Assembly (NCBI GenBank): GCA_002071385.1
Contig: MWFB01000014.1
Coordinates: 1-60,441 of the forward strand
Length of the DNA: 60,441 bases
DNA from: Bacteroidetes bacterium ADurb.Bin013
GTDB lineage: Bacteria; Bacteroidota; Bacteroidia; Bacteroidales; UBA932
Reading direction: 5' to 3'
Of the stretch, positions 28,814 through 39,600 are shown one piece after another. A program made the position numbers and the translations under genes. The stretch's first letter is position 1; each line of letters begins with the position of its first letter. Below the pieces are notes generated by a model. The model was not told where the DNA came from. It made no database searches and was given only the letters and a program-made list of their open reading frames with translations.

Positions 28814-29719
28814 ATGCCAAGAACAAATTTCCAGGAACTTCTTGATGCAGGAGTACATTTTGGCCACCTCAAACGTAAGTGGAATCCTAAAATGGCCCCT
28901 TATATATTCATGGAGAAAAACGGGATCCATATCATTGACCTGCACAAAACTATCGTTAAAATAGAAGAAGCTGCCAGTGTTGCAAAACAACTGGCCAAAG
29001 CCGGCAGGAAAATCCTGTTTGTCGCCACCAAGAAACAAGCCAAAGACATAGTGGCAGAAGCCGCCAAAGAGATTAACATGCCTTATGTCACGGAACGCTG
29101 GCCGGGCGGAATGCTCACCAACTTTCCCACCATTCGCAAAGCCGTCAAAAAAATGAACACCATTGATAAAATGATGATAGACGGCACTTTTGAAACTCTT
29201 GCAAAGCGTGAACGCCTGCAGGTTACCCGCCAGCGTGCCAAACTGGAAAAGAACCTCGGGTCTATCGCTGATCTGAACCGTTTACCTGCTGCTGTTTTTG
29301 TAGTGGATATCCAGAAAGAGGTAAACGCAGTCAAAGAGGCTACCCGTTTGAATATTCCGGTTATCGCCATGGTTGATACATGTTGCGATCCTACACCCAT
29401 TGATTTTGTGATTCCGGCAAACGATGATGCTGCCAAATCCATTGCACTTGTCATTAACATTATCAAACAGGCCATAAACGAGGGACTGGAAGAGCGCAAA
29501 ATGGAAAAGGACAAGGATGTTACCCTTGACTTATCGGAAGAAGAAGACAGTGACGTTCCTGTAAAGCGTACACGCAGCCGCAGGCAACGTATCGATGAAG
29601 ACAGGAAGGAAGAAGCTCCCGCTAAATCCAGGCAGATGGAATCCGTGAAGGAAGAAGCAGCTCCCGTGAAGGAAGAAGAGGTTCCTGCAGTGGAAATAAA
29701 AGAAAATAAACCCGAATAA
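28814..29719 (+). CDS. rpsB: 30S ribosomal protein S2, extended C-terminus
   Basis: The protein has 301 residues against about 240 in E. coli. The core is standard (LLDAGVHFGHLKRKWNPKMAPYI, ERWPGGMLTNFPTIRKAV, DTCCDPTPIDFVIPANDDA). From about residue 230 the tail is highly charged and probably disordered, with a repeated PVKEE unit also visible as a repeated 15-base stretch in the DNA. Longer S2 tails are known in Bacteroidota. EF-Ts follows after 14 bases, the universal rpsB-tsf pair. Confidence 0.96.
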   Translation: MPRTNFQELLDAGVHFGHLKRKWNPKMAPYIFMEKNGIHIIDLHKTIVKIEEAASVAKQLAKAGRKILFVATKKQAKDIVAEAAKEINMPYVTERWPGGMLTNFPTIRKAVKKMNTIDKMMIDGTFETLAKRERLQVTRQRAKLEKNLGSIADLNRLPAAVFVVDIQKEVNAVKEATRLNIPVIAMVDTCCDPTPIDFVIPANDDAAKSIALVINIIKQAINEGLEERKMEKDKDVTLDLSEEEDSDVPVKRTRSRRQRIDEDRKEEAPAKSRQMESVKEEAAPVKEEEVPAVEIKENKPE

Positions 29720-29733
29720 GAAAAATCATATAT

Positions 29734-30558
29734 ATGGAAATCAAAGCAGCTGACGTAGCAAAGCTACGCAAAATGACCGGTGCCGGCATGATGGATTGCA
29801 AGAACGCTCTTGTTGAATCCAATGGAGATTTTGAACGTGCACAGGAAATTATCAGAGAAAAAGGGAAATTGGTTGCCGCCAAGCGGGCAGATCGTGAAAC
29901 AACCGAAGGATCGGTGATAGCCATAACCAATGAGAAGAAAGACCGCGGGATCCTGGTCTGTGTGGGTTGTGAAACTGATTTTGTAGCCAAGAACAAAGAA
30001 TTTCTGGATCTTGCCATGGGTATTGCACGCAAAGCCCTGGAACATTATCCCGGGAACCTGGAAACCCTGCTCAACCTTCCCTATAAGGACGGCACCATTG
30101 CCGATGCCGTAACCCGGCAAACAGGCAAAAGCGGAGAAAAACACGTGGTGGCTTTTTATAGCAGGCTCGAAGCCCCTTACATGGGTTCATACATTCATAT
30201 GAACAACAAAGTGGCAACGATTGTGGGCTTTAGCAAACCCATACCTGCAGAAGCAGCCAAAGAAATCGCCATGCAGATCACTGCCATGGTTCCCATATCC
30301 GTTAACCGTGAATCCTGCCCCCAGGAAATCATTGAAAAGGAATTGCACATTTACCGGGAGCAGATCCGTATGGAAGGCAAGCCGGAAGAAATGGTAGAGA
30401 AGATAGCTCTTGGCAAACTCAATAAATTCTTCAAGGAATACACCCTGGAAGATCAGATCTTTGTCAGGGACGGCAAGATCACTGTTAAGGAATACCTGAA
30501 AACAGTGGATCCCAATGTTAAGGTTACCGCATTTTCGCGTTATTCCCTGAACGACTAG
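29734..30558 (+). CDS. tsf: Elongation factor Ts
   Basis: The 274-residue protein exchanges GDP on EF-Tu. The N-terminal UBA-like domain has VAKLRKMTGAGMMDCKNAL, followed by the conserved VCVGCETDFVAKN segment of the core. It ends shortly before an intrinsic terminator and the composite repeat block. It is co-transcribed with rpsB. Confidence 0.97.
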   Translation: MEIKAADVAKLRKMTGAGMMDCKNALVESNGDFERAQEIIREKGKLVAAKRADRETTEGSVIAITNEKKDRGILVCVGCETDFVAKNKEFLDLAMGIARKALEHYPGNLETLLNLPYKDGTIADAVTRQTGKSGEKHVVAFYSRLEAPYMGSYIHMNNKVATIVGFSKPIPAEAAKEIAMQITAMVPISVNRESCPQEIIEKELHIYREQIRMEGKPEEMVEKIALGKLNKFFKEYTLEDQIFVRDGKITVKEYLKTVDPNVKVTAFSRYSLND

Positions 30559-30577
30559 ACTGCAAAAAGTAAAAAAA

Positions 30578-30610
30578 AGAGGGTGACAAAAAGGTCATCC
30601 TCTTTTTTTT
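30578..30610 (+). terminator. Intrinsic terminator after tsf
   Basis: AGAGGGTGAC (30578-30587) pairs with GTCATCCTCT (30594-30603), with one G-T pair, and is followed by eight T. A GCCGAGGC half element begins directly after the T-run. Confidence 0.85.
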
Positions 30611-30631
30611 GCCGAGGCTTCGGCCTCAGGT

Positions 30632-30700
30632 GGTCGTTGCCCTATAAAGAACAGAGCGCTTTTTCTTTAAGCCGAGGCGCTCTGTTCTTTATGGGCAGCC
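30632..30700 (+). repeat. GCCGAG-loop hairpin, orientation A
   Basis: The inner 16 bases ATAAAGAACAGAGCGC pair perfectly with the right arm from 30677; one bulged T then separates a further GCCC/GGGC pairing. The 17-base loop begins with five T and ends GCCGAG. The left end reads GGTCGTTG, like the GGTCGCTG ends at 59496 and 300. Confidence 0.85.
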
Positions 30701-30711
30701 ATCTGTGCGTT

Positions 30712-30825
30712 GCAAACATTGTTCTTTTATCTGATATTCAAGGCATTATGCAATTCATACCTTGGGGGTACGAAACGTGTAAGCAGCTGTTTATGAGTCA
30801 AAAGAATCAAGTCTGCGGGGCACTT
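30712..30825. repeat. Core of composite intergenic repeat, copy 2
   Basis: The sequence is clearly homologous to 175-290, from GCAAACATTGTTCTTTTA to the right end TCTGCGGGGCACT. The inner 16-base palindrome of copy 1 has decayed here to ATACCTTGGGGGTA, and the left arm of the outer stem is shorter. Flanking hairpins and their orientation match copy 1. Confidence 0.75.
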
Positions 30826-30850
30826 ACCTCTGCAGCTGCCAGAAGGCGTC

Positions 30851-30917
30851 GCTGGCACCACAAGATAAGGGAAGCCTCGGCTTAAAATGAAAAGCTTCCC
30901 GTTCTTGTGGTGGCAGC
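30851..30917 (-). repeat. GCCGAG-loop hairpin, orientation B
   Basis: Arms 30851-30875 and 30894-30917 pair with one internal loop (inner GGGAAGC/GCTTCCC, outer CACCACAAG/CTTGTGGTG). The 18-base loop is CTCGGC followed by an A-rich stretch. The inner stem is the same as at 300-373, but the outer stem is different. Confidence 0.85.
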
Positions 30918-30920
30918 CAC

Positions 30921-30962
30921 AAAAAAAAAGGGGACAACTACTTTTAGTTATCCCTTTTTTTC
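30921..30962. terminator. Bidirectional intrinsic terminator
   Basis: GGGACAACTA (about 30931-30940) pairs with TAGTTATCCC (30945-30954), with a run of nine A on the left and eight T on the right. It can end transcripts from either side and would serve the minus-strand SusC-SusD operon. Confidence 0.8.
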
Positions 30963-30986
30963 TTGTTTCCGGTTAACGGTTACATC

Positions 30987-32909
30987 TTACCAGCCTGGAT
31001 TCTGGGTAATGGTATATCCTTTATCCTTGTACATTTCAATGACGTCTGTACAAACCGGCTGCAGGTAACTCCTGACGGTAAAGGCATCGCGGTTCTGGAT
31101 TCCCTGGGGGATGTAGAATCCCACCATGTCTTCCTTGTTGGTTCCGGTATACGCCACAACAGTGCCATCGGGTTTCATGACTTTCAATGCTTTGGCATCA
31201 CCCTGATTTATCTGTTTTCCAGGTATCAGGTAATCGAAATTGATGTCATTTCCTGATTGGGTAGTGTTGAAATCACACCAGGTGCCCAGCAACAGGTCGG
31301 GATTGGTGGCGCCATTCATCAATTCCAGTTTTCCCCATCTGCGAAGATCCAGGATGCGGTTGTTCTCAAATACGAATTCCATGCGGCGTTCACGACGTAT
31401 TTCCCACAGAAGGGGACTGCTTACAACACCTGCCAGCGTATTGACTTCTGCAGAGGAAGTACGTGCCGGGTCATCGGGTATGGCACCAAGCATCAAGGGT
31501 GCTGTTTTCTTGACACCCTCTGCAGTGGCATGTGCATCCAATGGCCGGTTGCGTATGGCATTGATGGATTTGTCAAGATCGGTCTGTGTAACGGCAGGAC
31601 CACCATGGGAAAGGGCCAATTCCTGTTTGGCCTCGATCCAGTTCAGCACCACTTCTGCAAGACGTATGACAGGGAATCCGTTTGTGTTGGTATTGGATCC
31701 GTATTTTGGAGGGCGGGGTGTCGATACGTTGTCAAATGAATACGTTACCCCCACGCGGTCGATGAACTTGCATACATAAAGGAGGGTTGCGGAAGACTGC
31801 AATGGGGCACCCCAGAATGTGGCCTCAAATCGCGGGTCTCTTGTAACGGCCATTTTCTTGAGATCAAAATTATCTGCCTCGGCTACCGTTGAACTCTGCC
31901 ATGGCTTGCCGTCGTTGCATATGAAAGATTTGGCCAGGGCCAGGTTGGCAGCCGGGGCCTGTGATTCAGTAAGGTTGGAATACGAGGCAATGCAGTGCAT
32001 AGTGGATAGTGTAGAGTTGTATTCCCTGTACAGGAGAATTTCCTTGCCGGGTTGGGCGTCTGAGCCGAATAGCGAACGGAAATCGGTATTAAACTGATAC
32101 AGGCCCGAATTGATAACCAAATTACCTGCGGTTACAACCAATTCCAGGAATTTTTTAGCCAGTTCGTTGGTACCTGATCCGGGATGATACTTGTACCAGG
32201 TCCCTTCAAAGAGCATATAACGCGAAGCCAGTGCCGCTGCAACATATTTGTTGACATAGTTTACCCCGTCGTTTGCCCTGATGTTGGCCATGGCATAAAC
32301 GAAATCTTCATAGACTTTATCCATGACCAGCGTCCTGGGATCCCTTTCCTTGTATTGCTCGTCCATGTCGGTGTCACTTACGGGTTTATCGTAGTATGGC
32401 ACATTACCGAATGACTGCACCAGGCGGCTGTATTCCACGCCCCTGAAAAGCCTGGCAACACCGTTCCAGTGGTTGAACTGTTCATCTGACAGATAACCGT
32501 TCTCTTTCATCGTGGCCAGACGTTGTATGAGTGTATTCCATTTCCGGACCCAGCCAAAGTTCCATGCAGATGCTCCGCTCTGAGTAAGCCAGTAAATGGT
32601 CGTTGCCGATTCGGAGCGGTACCAGTTGTCGGCAGGTACGGCAGCAAGGAATGATGATTGTTTGCCGGACGAAGTCATATCGTCGTTGAAATTCGCACCC
32701 CTGTATGGAACGTAGGCGGTACCCCAAGACACATCGTATCCGTTGAAATAATTGGGATAACCTCCATTCACAAACAGACGTACGTTGGTTTCGCTGGTCC
32801 AGTAGTTTGAATCGTCCATAGCAGTTTTCTGGGGACGATCCAGAAAATCGCTGCAACCCGCAAGGGTTAAAGCCACTAATAAACCTAAGGTTAGTATTAT
32901 TTTATTCAT
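30987..32909 (-). CDS. SusD/RagB-family nutrient-binding lipoprotein
   Basis: The 640-residue protein starts MNKIILTLGLLVALTLAGCSD with a lipobox and continues FLDRPQKTAMDDSNYWTSE, typical of SusD proteins. The helical TPR-like region and the C-terminal SusD domain (RRERRMEFVFENNRILDLRRWGK) are intact. SusD proteins sit on the outer membrane as a lid over the SusC transporter and bind its ligand. The gene starts 12 bases after its SusC partner. The substrate, glycan or peptide, is unknown, because no degradative enzyme is adjacent. Confidence 0.95.
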   Translation of the reverse strand: MNKIILTLGLLVALTLAGCSDFLDRPQKTAMDDSNYWTSETNVRLFVNGGYPNYFNGYDVSWGTAYVPYRGANFNDDMTSSGKQSSFLAAVPADNWYRSESATTIYWLTQSGASAWNFGWVRKWNTLIQRLATMKENGYLSDEQFNHWNGVARLFRGVEYSRLVQSFGNVPYYDKPVSDTDMDEQYKERDPRTLVMDKVYEDFVYAMANIRANDGVNYVNKYVAAALASRYMLFEGTWYKYHPGSGTNELAKKFLELVVTAGNLVINSGLYQFNTDFRSLFGSDAQPGKEILLYREYNSTLSTMHCIASYSNLTESQAPAANLALAKSFICNDGKPWQSSTVAEADNFDLKKMAVTRDPRFEATFWGAPLQSSATLLYVCKFIDRVGVTYSFDNVSTPRPPKYGSNTNTNGFPVIRLAEVVLNWIEAKQELALSHGGPAVTQTDLDKSINAIRNRPLDAHATAEGVKKTAPLMLGAIPDDPARTSSAEVNTLAGVVSSPLLWEIRRERRMEFVFENNRILDLRRWGKLELMNGATNPDLLLGTWCDFNTTQSGNDINFDYLIPGKQINQGDAKALKVMKPDGTVVAYTGTNKEDMVGFYIPQGIQNRDAFTVRSYLQPVCTDVIEMYKDKGYTITQNPGW

Positions 32910-32921
32910 AGTGTCTGTATT

Positions 32922-35900
32922 TTAGAAAGTTAACTGAAGGCCGACAGATGCACTCTTAAAGGTTGGAGTACCTACACCTGTTCGGGAGGAGTTGTAATTG
33001 CTCGAATTGAGTATGGAATACCCGGCAATTTCCTCCGGATCTATCGGAAGTCCCTTAAGTTTGTCAAATGTGAGGAAATTTTCCAGGGAAATATAAATAC
33101 GAAGATTGTTGATCATGGCCTTCCGTGTCAATTGCCTGGGCATGGTATAGCCTAAGGTCAGGTTCTTCATTCTGAGATAGGCCATATTCAGCAGGTACCT
33201 GTCGGACACCTGCATGTTGTTGCCGGTACTGCTGGCACCCAGGTTGTAGGCACGCGGATAGAATGCATCGTAATTGCTGTCGATCACATTACCGCTCCCA
33301 TCATACGTCTCGTACCAGAAATCCTGGGCAATGACCTTGGACATGGCTCCGTCTGAAGAGTTGAAACCGGGAATGGCCAGAGGGCTTTCTCCCCACATAT
33401 CACGTTTGCCAACACCCTGGAAGAATACCGAGAAGTCAATTCCCTTATATTCCATTCCAAGACGGAAACTATACTCATAACGGGGGGTGGTGTTCCCTAT
33501 CACGGTCAAATCTCCATAGTCATCTATCAGCTGGCTTCCGTTGTTGACGACACCGTCACCGTTAAGGTCCTTGAATTTTACGTCACCCGGTCCAAATTTG
33601 AAATTGGAGCTTGTCTGCAACTTACCCTGGGTGGGGGCGTTGGGATCTGACAATTTGTTGACCGTATATCCATCGGAGGTCTTCATGGTCACAAGTTTAC
33701 CATTCTCGTATACAAAATCGTCTTTCTGGTACAGCCTGTCAACCTGGTAACCCCAGATCTCACCATAGACTTTCCCTTCATACCAGGCATTGATGCTGGT
33801 GGTGCTTCCGTATTTTGTAATATGTGTAATAGCGTCTGATAAAGCGGCGCTGGCTGTGATCCTGAATCCGCTGGCAAACTGATGGCCGAAATTCAGGGAT
33901 ACTTCCCATCCGTTTGTCTTCAGGGAACCAAAGTTGCCCTGGGGAGCGGTTGTCCCGAATGTGTAGGAAAATCCTTCCCCGGGAACGATCATGTTTTTGG
34001 TATCTCTTTGGTACCAGTCAAAAGTGGCACTCAGGGCTCCGTTGAATAGACTGATATCAACTCCCAGGTTGAGGGTAACTATATCCTGCCATGTTATGAT
34101 GGAGGAGACAGATGCAGGAGTGCCAAAATAGGTGTCTCTTGCCCCTCCGTGGAGCCAGTATGAATTGGCTCCGCTCATGGTGGGCACATATAGTGTATTG
34201 CTTACCGACTGGTCACCAATAGAGCCCCAGGAAGCGCGTAACTTCAAGTTGGACAGTAACGGTTTGGCAAAAGCCATCCAGGGTTCTTCCATCACCCTCC
34301 ATCCAAACGAGAAGGAAGGATACCAGCGCCATTGAAGGTCTTTGGGGAACTTGGACGTGCCGTCGTAGCGAAGATTGGCTTCCAAAAGGTATCTTTCCTT
34401 GAAATTATAGTTAATACGTCCAAAGAACCCAAGCTGCGAATCCCAGAGGAAATTACCACCGGAGGTCTGTGTCCCGGAAGCAAGGTTAAACTGAGGATTG
34501 GTGTAATCCATTAACTGCAGTTTCTGCGACCAGGAATAATTATACTCATATGCTACGGCGTTCATCCCCAACATGAAATTGAAGATATGGGCATCGTTGA
34601 CATTCAGGTCATAAGTGGTGGTAAGGTTCAATGTGCTGCGGGTACGGTTGGCTGCATCCCTGTATATGTGGTCCGGATTGGACCCCGGAGCCGTATACCT
34701 TGCATAATTAAGCATATAGGCCGGAATGGAAGCTCCCAGGGCATTGAACTCGTTCCATTCGTTGTCTCTGTATATCCGAGTTCCGTCCTGGTTGTTCAGG
34801 GGAACAGCTGCTACCCAGGTGTCACCGGCCATGAAACTGGTGCCAGGTCTTAGTTCAATGGTTTCCTGGTTGGAATAAGTATAATCCAGGTTGATGTTCC
34901 AGTCTTTCACCGGGGTTATCGTCAAGCCTGCATTGGCACTGGTGTAGTTGTTGGTAATTGAAGCCGTATTGGCCACAGCAGTCTCATAAGTGGCATTACG
35001 AAGCGGATGGTCGCTTTCATCGGCTGATGCCATGGGGAAAGTAGGCCCCCATCTGTACATGTAGTACCAGATATCTGCCGTGGTGGAGGAAGTGGCATAA
35101 GCCCACCGTTTCTGGGTTTTTGAATACAACAGTCCGGCATGAACAGAAAGGAATTTATTGATCTGCGAGCTGACTCTTGCCGAAGCATTCCAGCGTTGGA
35201 AGTCATCATGTTTGGCAGTTTTCATCATCCCGCTCTGGTCCAGGTATCCCACCCCGATATTGAAATCGGTCTTTCCTGATTTGCCAGTGACAGATAAATT
35301 GTGGGTTTGAGTGGGTGCCCATTCCTTGATCAGGTAATTGTACGGATCGTAGGTTCTCACTCCGATTTTCCGGTTGCTGGCATCTACATACCAGTCACGG
35401 CCATAGACCATGGGTGCATAGGGATCAAGTGTGCTTCCGTACTTTTTGTCCCAGGCAACAGCAGCATTGTAGCCGGCCCTGTCAATAAGCCAGAAGGCCC
35501 CTACCGGCGTGGTGGTCCCTATACGCTCAGCAGCTTCGACCGTATAATGCAAAGCATCTACACCGGCCATTTCAAATTTCTTGGACATATTCTGAAAGGA
35601 AACGTTTCCCGAATAGTTCACCGAAACAGTTTCTGTTTTGGCTCCCTTTTTGGTGGTGATCAGAATAACCCCGAAAGCAGCCTTTGAACCATAAATAGAA
35701 GCAGAAGCAGCGTCTTTCAATATAGAGATTGATTCAATATCATCCGGGTTGACCAGCTGTATACTGGGAATTTCCACGTTGTCCAGCAGGATAAGGGGCG
35801 AGACAGAACCTGCGGCGGACCCGACATGACCACGGATTTTCAATATGGCCTCCGAGCCGACTTCGCCGCTACCTACCTGGACAGTGAGACCGGGAGTAGA

Positions 35901-36329
35901 ACCCTGGAGTGCACGACCAACGTCTGCAATGGGACGTGAAGTCAGCGCTTCCTGAACGTTTACAGAAGATACAGCTCCGGTCAGATTCACTTTTTTCTGT
36001 GTGCCGAATCCGACGACCACCAAATCTTCCAGGATAAAAGCTTCTTCCTCCATGATTACATCAATTCTGGTGCGTCCGTTGACAGGTACTTCAACGGTCT
36101 TGTAACCAAGAGAGGAAAAGGTAAGTGTTGCAGTAGAAGGTGCCGTGATGGAATATTTTCCATCCAGATCTGTGGTGGCAGTCGACACCGTCCCCCGTAC
36201 AACAACCGTTACCCCCACAACGGGGCCGGTATTATCCGAAACATTACCGGTAATGGTAATGTTCTGAGCGCTTGCATACGCCGAAACCAGCATGATGCAA
36301 ACCATGAGGATAGTTTTTCGTAAAAGCAT
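32922..36329 (-). CDS. SusC/RagA-family TonB-dependent outer-membrane transporter
   Basis: This 1135-residue beta-barrel transporter has a signal peptide ending AYASAQ. A carboxypeptidase-regulatory-like domain follows (NITITGNVSDNTGPVVGVTV, DLDGKYSI), then a TonB-box-like LVVVGFGTQKK, the plug (DVGRALQGSTPGLTV, SISILKDAASASIYGSKAAFGVILITTKKG) and the barrel ending in a terminal Phe. It imports oligomers using TonB energy together with the downstream SusD. It is transcribed away from a second SusC gene from a shared region of 295 bases. No anti-sigma or hybrid regulator gene is nearby. Confidence 0.96.
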   Translation of the reverse strand: MLLRKTILMVCIMLVSAYASAQNITITGNVSDNTGPVVGVTVVVRGTVSTATTDLDGKYSITAPSTATLTFSSLGYKTVEVPVNGRTRIDVIMEEEAFILEDLVVVGFGTQKKVNLTGAVSSVNVQEALTSRPIADVGRALQGSTPGLTVQVGSGEVGSEAILKIRGHVGSAAGSVSPLILLDNVEIPSIQLVNPDDIESISILKDAASASIYGSKAAFGVILITTKKGAKTETVSVNYSGNVSFQNMSKKFEMAGVDALHYTVEAAERIGTTTPVGAFWLIDRAGYNAAVAWDKKYGSTLDPYAPMVYGRDWYVDASNRKIGVRTYDPYNYLIKEWAPTQTHNLSVTGKSGKTDFNIGVGYLDQSGMMKTAKHDDFQRWNASARVSSQINKFLSVHAGLLYSKTQKRWAYATSSTTADIWYYMYRWGPTFPMASADESDHPLRNATYETAVANTASITNNYTSANAGLTITPVKDWNINLDYTYSNQETIELRPGTSFMAGDTWVAAVPLNNQDGTRIYRDNEWNEFNALGASIPAYMLNYARYTAPGSNPDHIYRDAANRTRSTLNLTTTYDLNVNDAHIFNFMLGMNAVAYEYNYSWSQKLQLMDYTNPQFNLASGTQTSGGNFLWDSQLGFFGRINYNFKERYLLEANLRYDGTSKFPKDLQWRWYPSFSFGWRVMEEPWMAFAKPLLSNLKLRASWGSIGDQSVSNTLYVPTMSGANSYWLHGGARDTYFGTPASVSSIITWQDIVTLNLGVDISLFNGALSATFDWYQRDTKNMIVPGEGFSYTFGTTAPQGNFGSLKTNGWEVSLNFGHQFASGFRITASAALSDAITHITKYGSTTSINAWYEGKVYGEIWGYQVDRLYQKDDFVYENGKLVTMKTSDGYTVNKLSDPNAPTQGKLQTSSNFKFGPGDVKFKDLNGDGVVNNGSQLIDDYGDLTVIGNTTPRYEYSFRLGMEYKGIDFSVFFQGVGKRDMWGESPLAIPGFNSSDGAMSKVIAQDFWYETYDGSGNVIDSNYDAFYPRAYNLGASSTGNNMQVSDRYLLNMAYLRMKNLTLGYTMPRQLTRKAMINNLRIYISLENFLTFDKLKGLPIDPEEIAGYSILNSSNYNSSRTGVGTPTFKSASVGLQLTF

Positions 36330-36624
36330 AGGTTAAGTTGTTTAGGTTAGATTGTGGGAAAAAGGTAAAAGTTACAACGGATAAATATCCGTGAAGTAGA
36401 AATCATTCAGGTTAAAGGTTTAAATTTCATCAAAAAAAAGAACAAGGCGGGAGACGGGGCACGGGGAAAAGAACGAAGAGGAAAGATTCATTCATCTTTG
36501 CGAATATAGGAAATAATCTTACAACAAGGAACAATAGTGATTTTTTTTAGTTACATTTGTTGACTGTTACCTGTAATAAGAAAACAAACCGAAACCTTAT
36601 TATCATAACCTAAAATAATTACTT
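36330..36624. promoter_or_regulatory. Divergent control region between two SusC genes
   Basis: A TACATTTG box at 36552-36559 on the plus strand fits the -7 consensus for the rightward SusC, with a leader of about 60 bases; a good -33 box is missing. For the leftward gene no full TAnnTTTG match was found. The region is A/T-rich near both genes with a purine-rich central part. No operator repeat was recognised. Confidence 0.45.
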
Positions 36625-39600
36625 ATGGATGTTTACAAAAAAAGCGGTCGCCTGACTCTATTTTGCTTGGTGACCTTGGTTGCTGCAATGATTGCAGGAC
36701 CAGTGCGGGCTCAAAACGTAAATGTTACCGGGAAGGTGTCCGACAATAACGGAGCACCCCTGATGGGCGTTTATGTGTTGGTCCAGGGTACATCACGGGG
36801 CGTCTCCACAGACCTTGACGGTATGTATTCCATCAATGCGCCTGCAGACGGAACCCTTCTATTCTCATTCATGGGATTTGACAATGTGGCTGAACAAATC
36901 AACAGGCGTTCCATCATAGATGTAACCATGACTGTATCTTCCGTCGCATTGGAAGAGCTTGTGGTTACCGCCCTCGGGATCAAGAAAGACAGAAAGGCCC
37001 TCGGATTCTCTGTTACCGAAGTGGGCGCCGAGGAATTGTTGAAAAACAAACAGACCAACGTTATTAATTCCCTTGCCGGTAAAGTGGCCGGTGTCAACGT
37101 TACCCAATCCGGTGGCTCGGCCGGTTCCGGTTCTACCATTATCATACGAGGGGGCAACTCGGCCAGTGAGGGTCGTGACAACCAGCCCCTCTTTGTGGTT
37201 GACGGTATCATATATGATAACTCCACCGTCATTGGCGGTAATTCAGGTACGGACGGTATGACCAAAACTGCCTCCACTTTCGGTAACCGTGTCATGGACA
37301 TCAACCCTGAGGACATCGAGTCCATGTCTGTGCTGAAAGGCGCAGCAGCTGCCGCCTTGTACGGTTCACGCGCAGCAGACGGGGTAATTGTCATCACTAC
37401 GAAGAAAGGAGCAACAGACGGAACTGTCAAGGTAAATGTGGGCTCAAAATACAGCTACTCATGGGCCAATTCACTGCCTGAACTTCAAGGGGTTTACGGA
37501 AGGGGCTATTACAACCAGGCCGGTGTTTTCAGCGATTATACGTACAATTCCTGGGGCGATAAGATTTCCGGAAAGGTATACGACAACGTGGGTAATTTCT
37601 TCCGTGGAGGAAACATCTGGGACAACAGTGTCAGTGTTTCTGGTGGAAGCAAGAACGGCAGTTTCTACCTGTCAGCCTCACGTTATGATCAACAGGGTAT
37701 TGTTCCCATGACCGGGTATGACAAAACCACCCTGCGTTTCAATGGTGAACAGAAATATGGAAAACTGACCGTGGGCGCCAATGTGGCCTATTCCATTTCC
37801 AACACCAGGAAGACCCTGACCACTGGCGGTCTTTACGGAGGCGGTGGCAATGGTGCCATGACGGCCGTATACGGATGGTCACGCAGTGACGACATGACCT
37901 ATTACCTGAACGAAGATGGAACCAAATACCGTATGTTCCCCCAATATCAGGACCTGGCATCTGACCTTGAAAATCCTTACTGGATAATCAATAAGAATAA
38001 ATTGTCCGATCAAACCAGCCGCTGGACGGGATCAGTGAACGCCAGCCTGGACCTGACCGATTGGTTCAATGTTGTATACCGTGTTGGTCTTGACACGTAT
38101 ACATATGATGAATACACCTACATAGCTCCCGGGGGGGCTGTCTCTGAAAGATACCAGAACGGGCGTCTCTCCAAAAGCGACCGTACCTACCAATACCTGT
38201 CCTCGAACCTGATGCTGAATTTCCACAAAACATTCGGTGACTTTGATTTCAACCTGCTTTTGGGACAAACTTTTGAAGACACGAAAAATATCAGGCAAAA
38301 CCACTGGGGTTACGATTTCGTGACAGCAGGTACCATCAGCTTTTCCAATATCGCCAATGAAAACAAATTCTTCACGGAATCAACCACCCTCAAACGTCTG
38401 ATCGGGGTGTATGGCGAGTTTCGCGCTGCCTATAAGAATATTGCTTACCTGACGGTTACCGGACGTAATGACTGGTCTTCCACACTTCCTGTCGAAAACC
38501 GTTCCTATTTTTATCCGTCAGTTAGCGGTAGCCTGGTTTTCACCGAGCTGCTACCCAAGAATGACATCCTGTCCTTTGGAAAGATCCGTGCCTCATGGGC
38601 ACAGGTGGGTAAAGACGCGTCCGCTTATGCGACCAACACCTATATGTGGTCACCGGCTGCTGTAAGCCCTGGATTTATAGGTATCGGCAACAACTGGACA
38701 CGCGGTAATCCCTTCCTCAAACCGGAAATCCAGACATCCTGGGAAGTGGGTGCCGAACTCCGCTTCTTCGGAGGACGCCTGGGTATAGATTACACTTATT
38801 ACAATAGTACCACAACCAACCAGATCGCAGCTCCCCGCCTGGGGCAGTCCACCGGTTATATTTTCATGTCCATCAACTCGGGTTCTGTATCCAATAAGGG
38901 CATGGAGCTGATGATCACCGCAACCCCCGTTGAAACCAAGAACTTCAGCTGGGACCTGACCCTGAACCTTTCAGGAAACCGGGGCACCCTGGGTGAGTTC
39001 ATGAAGGGAGTGGACCTGTTCTATGTCACCGACGTTCAGATTGGCGGCGTAAAAGCAGCAGCCGTTCCCAACGGAGGATATTTCCTGGGTATCACCGGGG
39101 ACTACTGGAAACGTGAAACGCTAAAAGATGGAGATGGCAACGTGGTAAAGGATGATAACGGGAAAGAGGTTGAAAATCCTGATGGCCGTTATATTATTGA
39201 CGAAACCACCGGTCTTTACAAAACCACAGGTGTGGCCACCAACGTGCTCGGCAACCGTGAACCAAAATTCATTGGAGGATTTGGGAACACCTTGACCTAT
39301 AAGAACCTGAGCTTCTCCATTCTCCTGGATATCCGCAAAGGCGGTCTGATCTACAACGGAACTGAATACCTGCTGCTCAACAACGGTTTGTCACCACAGA
39401 CTCTGGAGCGCGAATCCGTCACCGTTGAAGGTGTATCCAGCGTCACAGGCGAACCTGTCTCCTATACATACAAGGCCGGACAGACCTACATCGTGAACAA
39501 GGCCGAAAAGAGCGGTGAGTATATGATCCAGAGCTACTGGAGCAATTATGCCACCAATGCCTATAACCTGCTCACAGATACAAACTGGCTGCGTTTGCGT

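Noticed and set aside
30559-30630. tRNA or small RNA gene after tsf
   Set aside because: No cloverleaf could be drawn; the structure is explained by the terminator and a half hairpin element.
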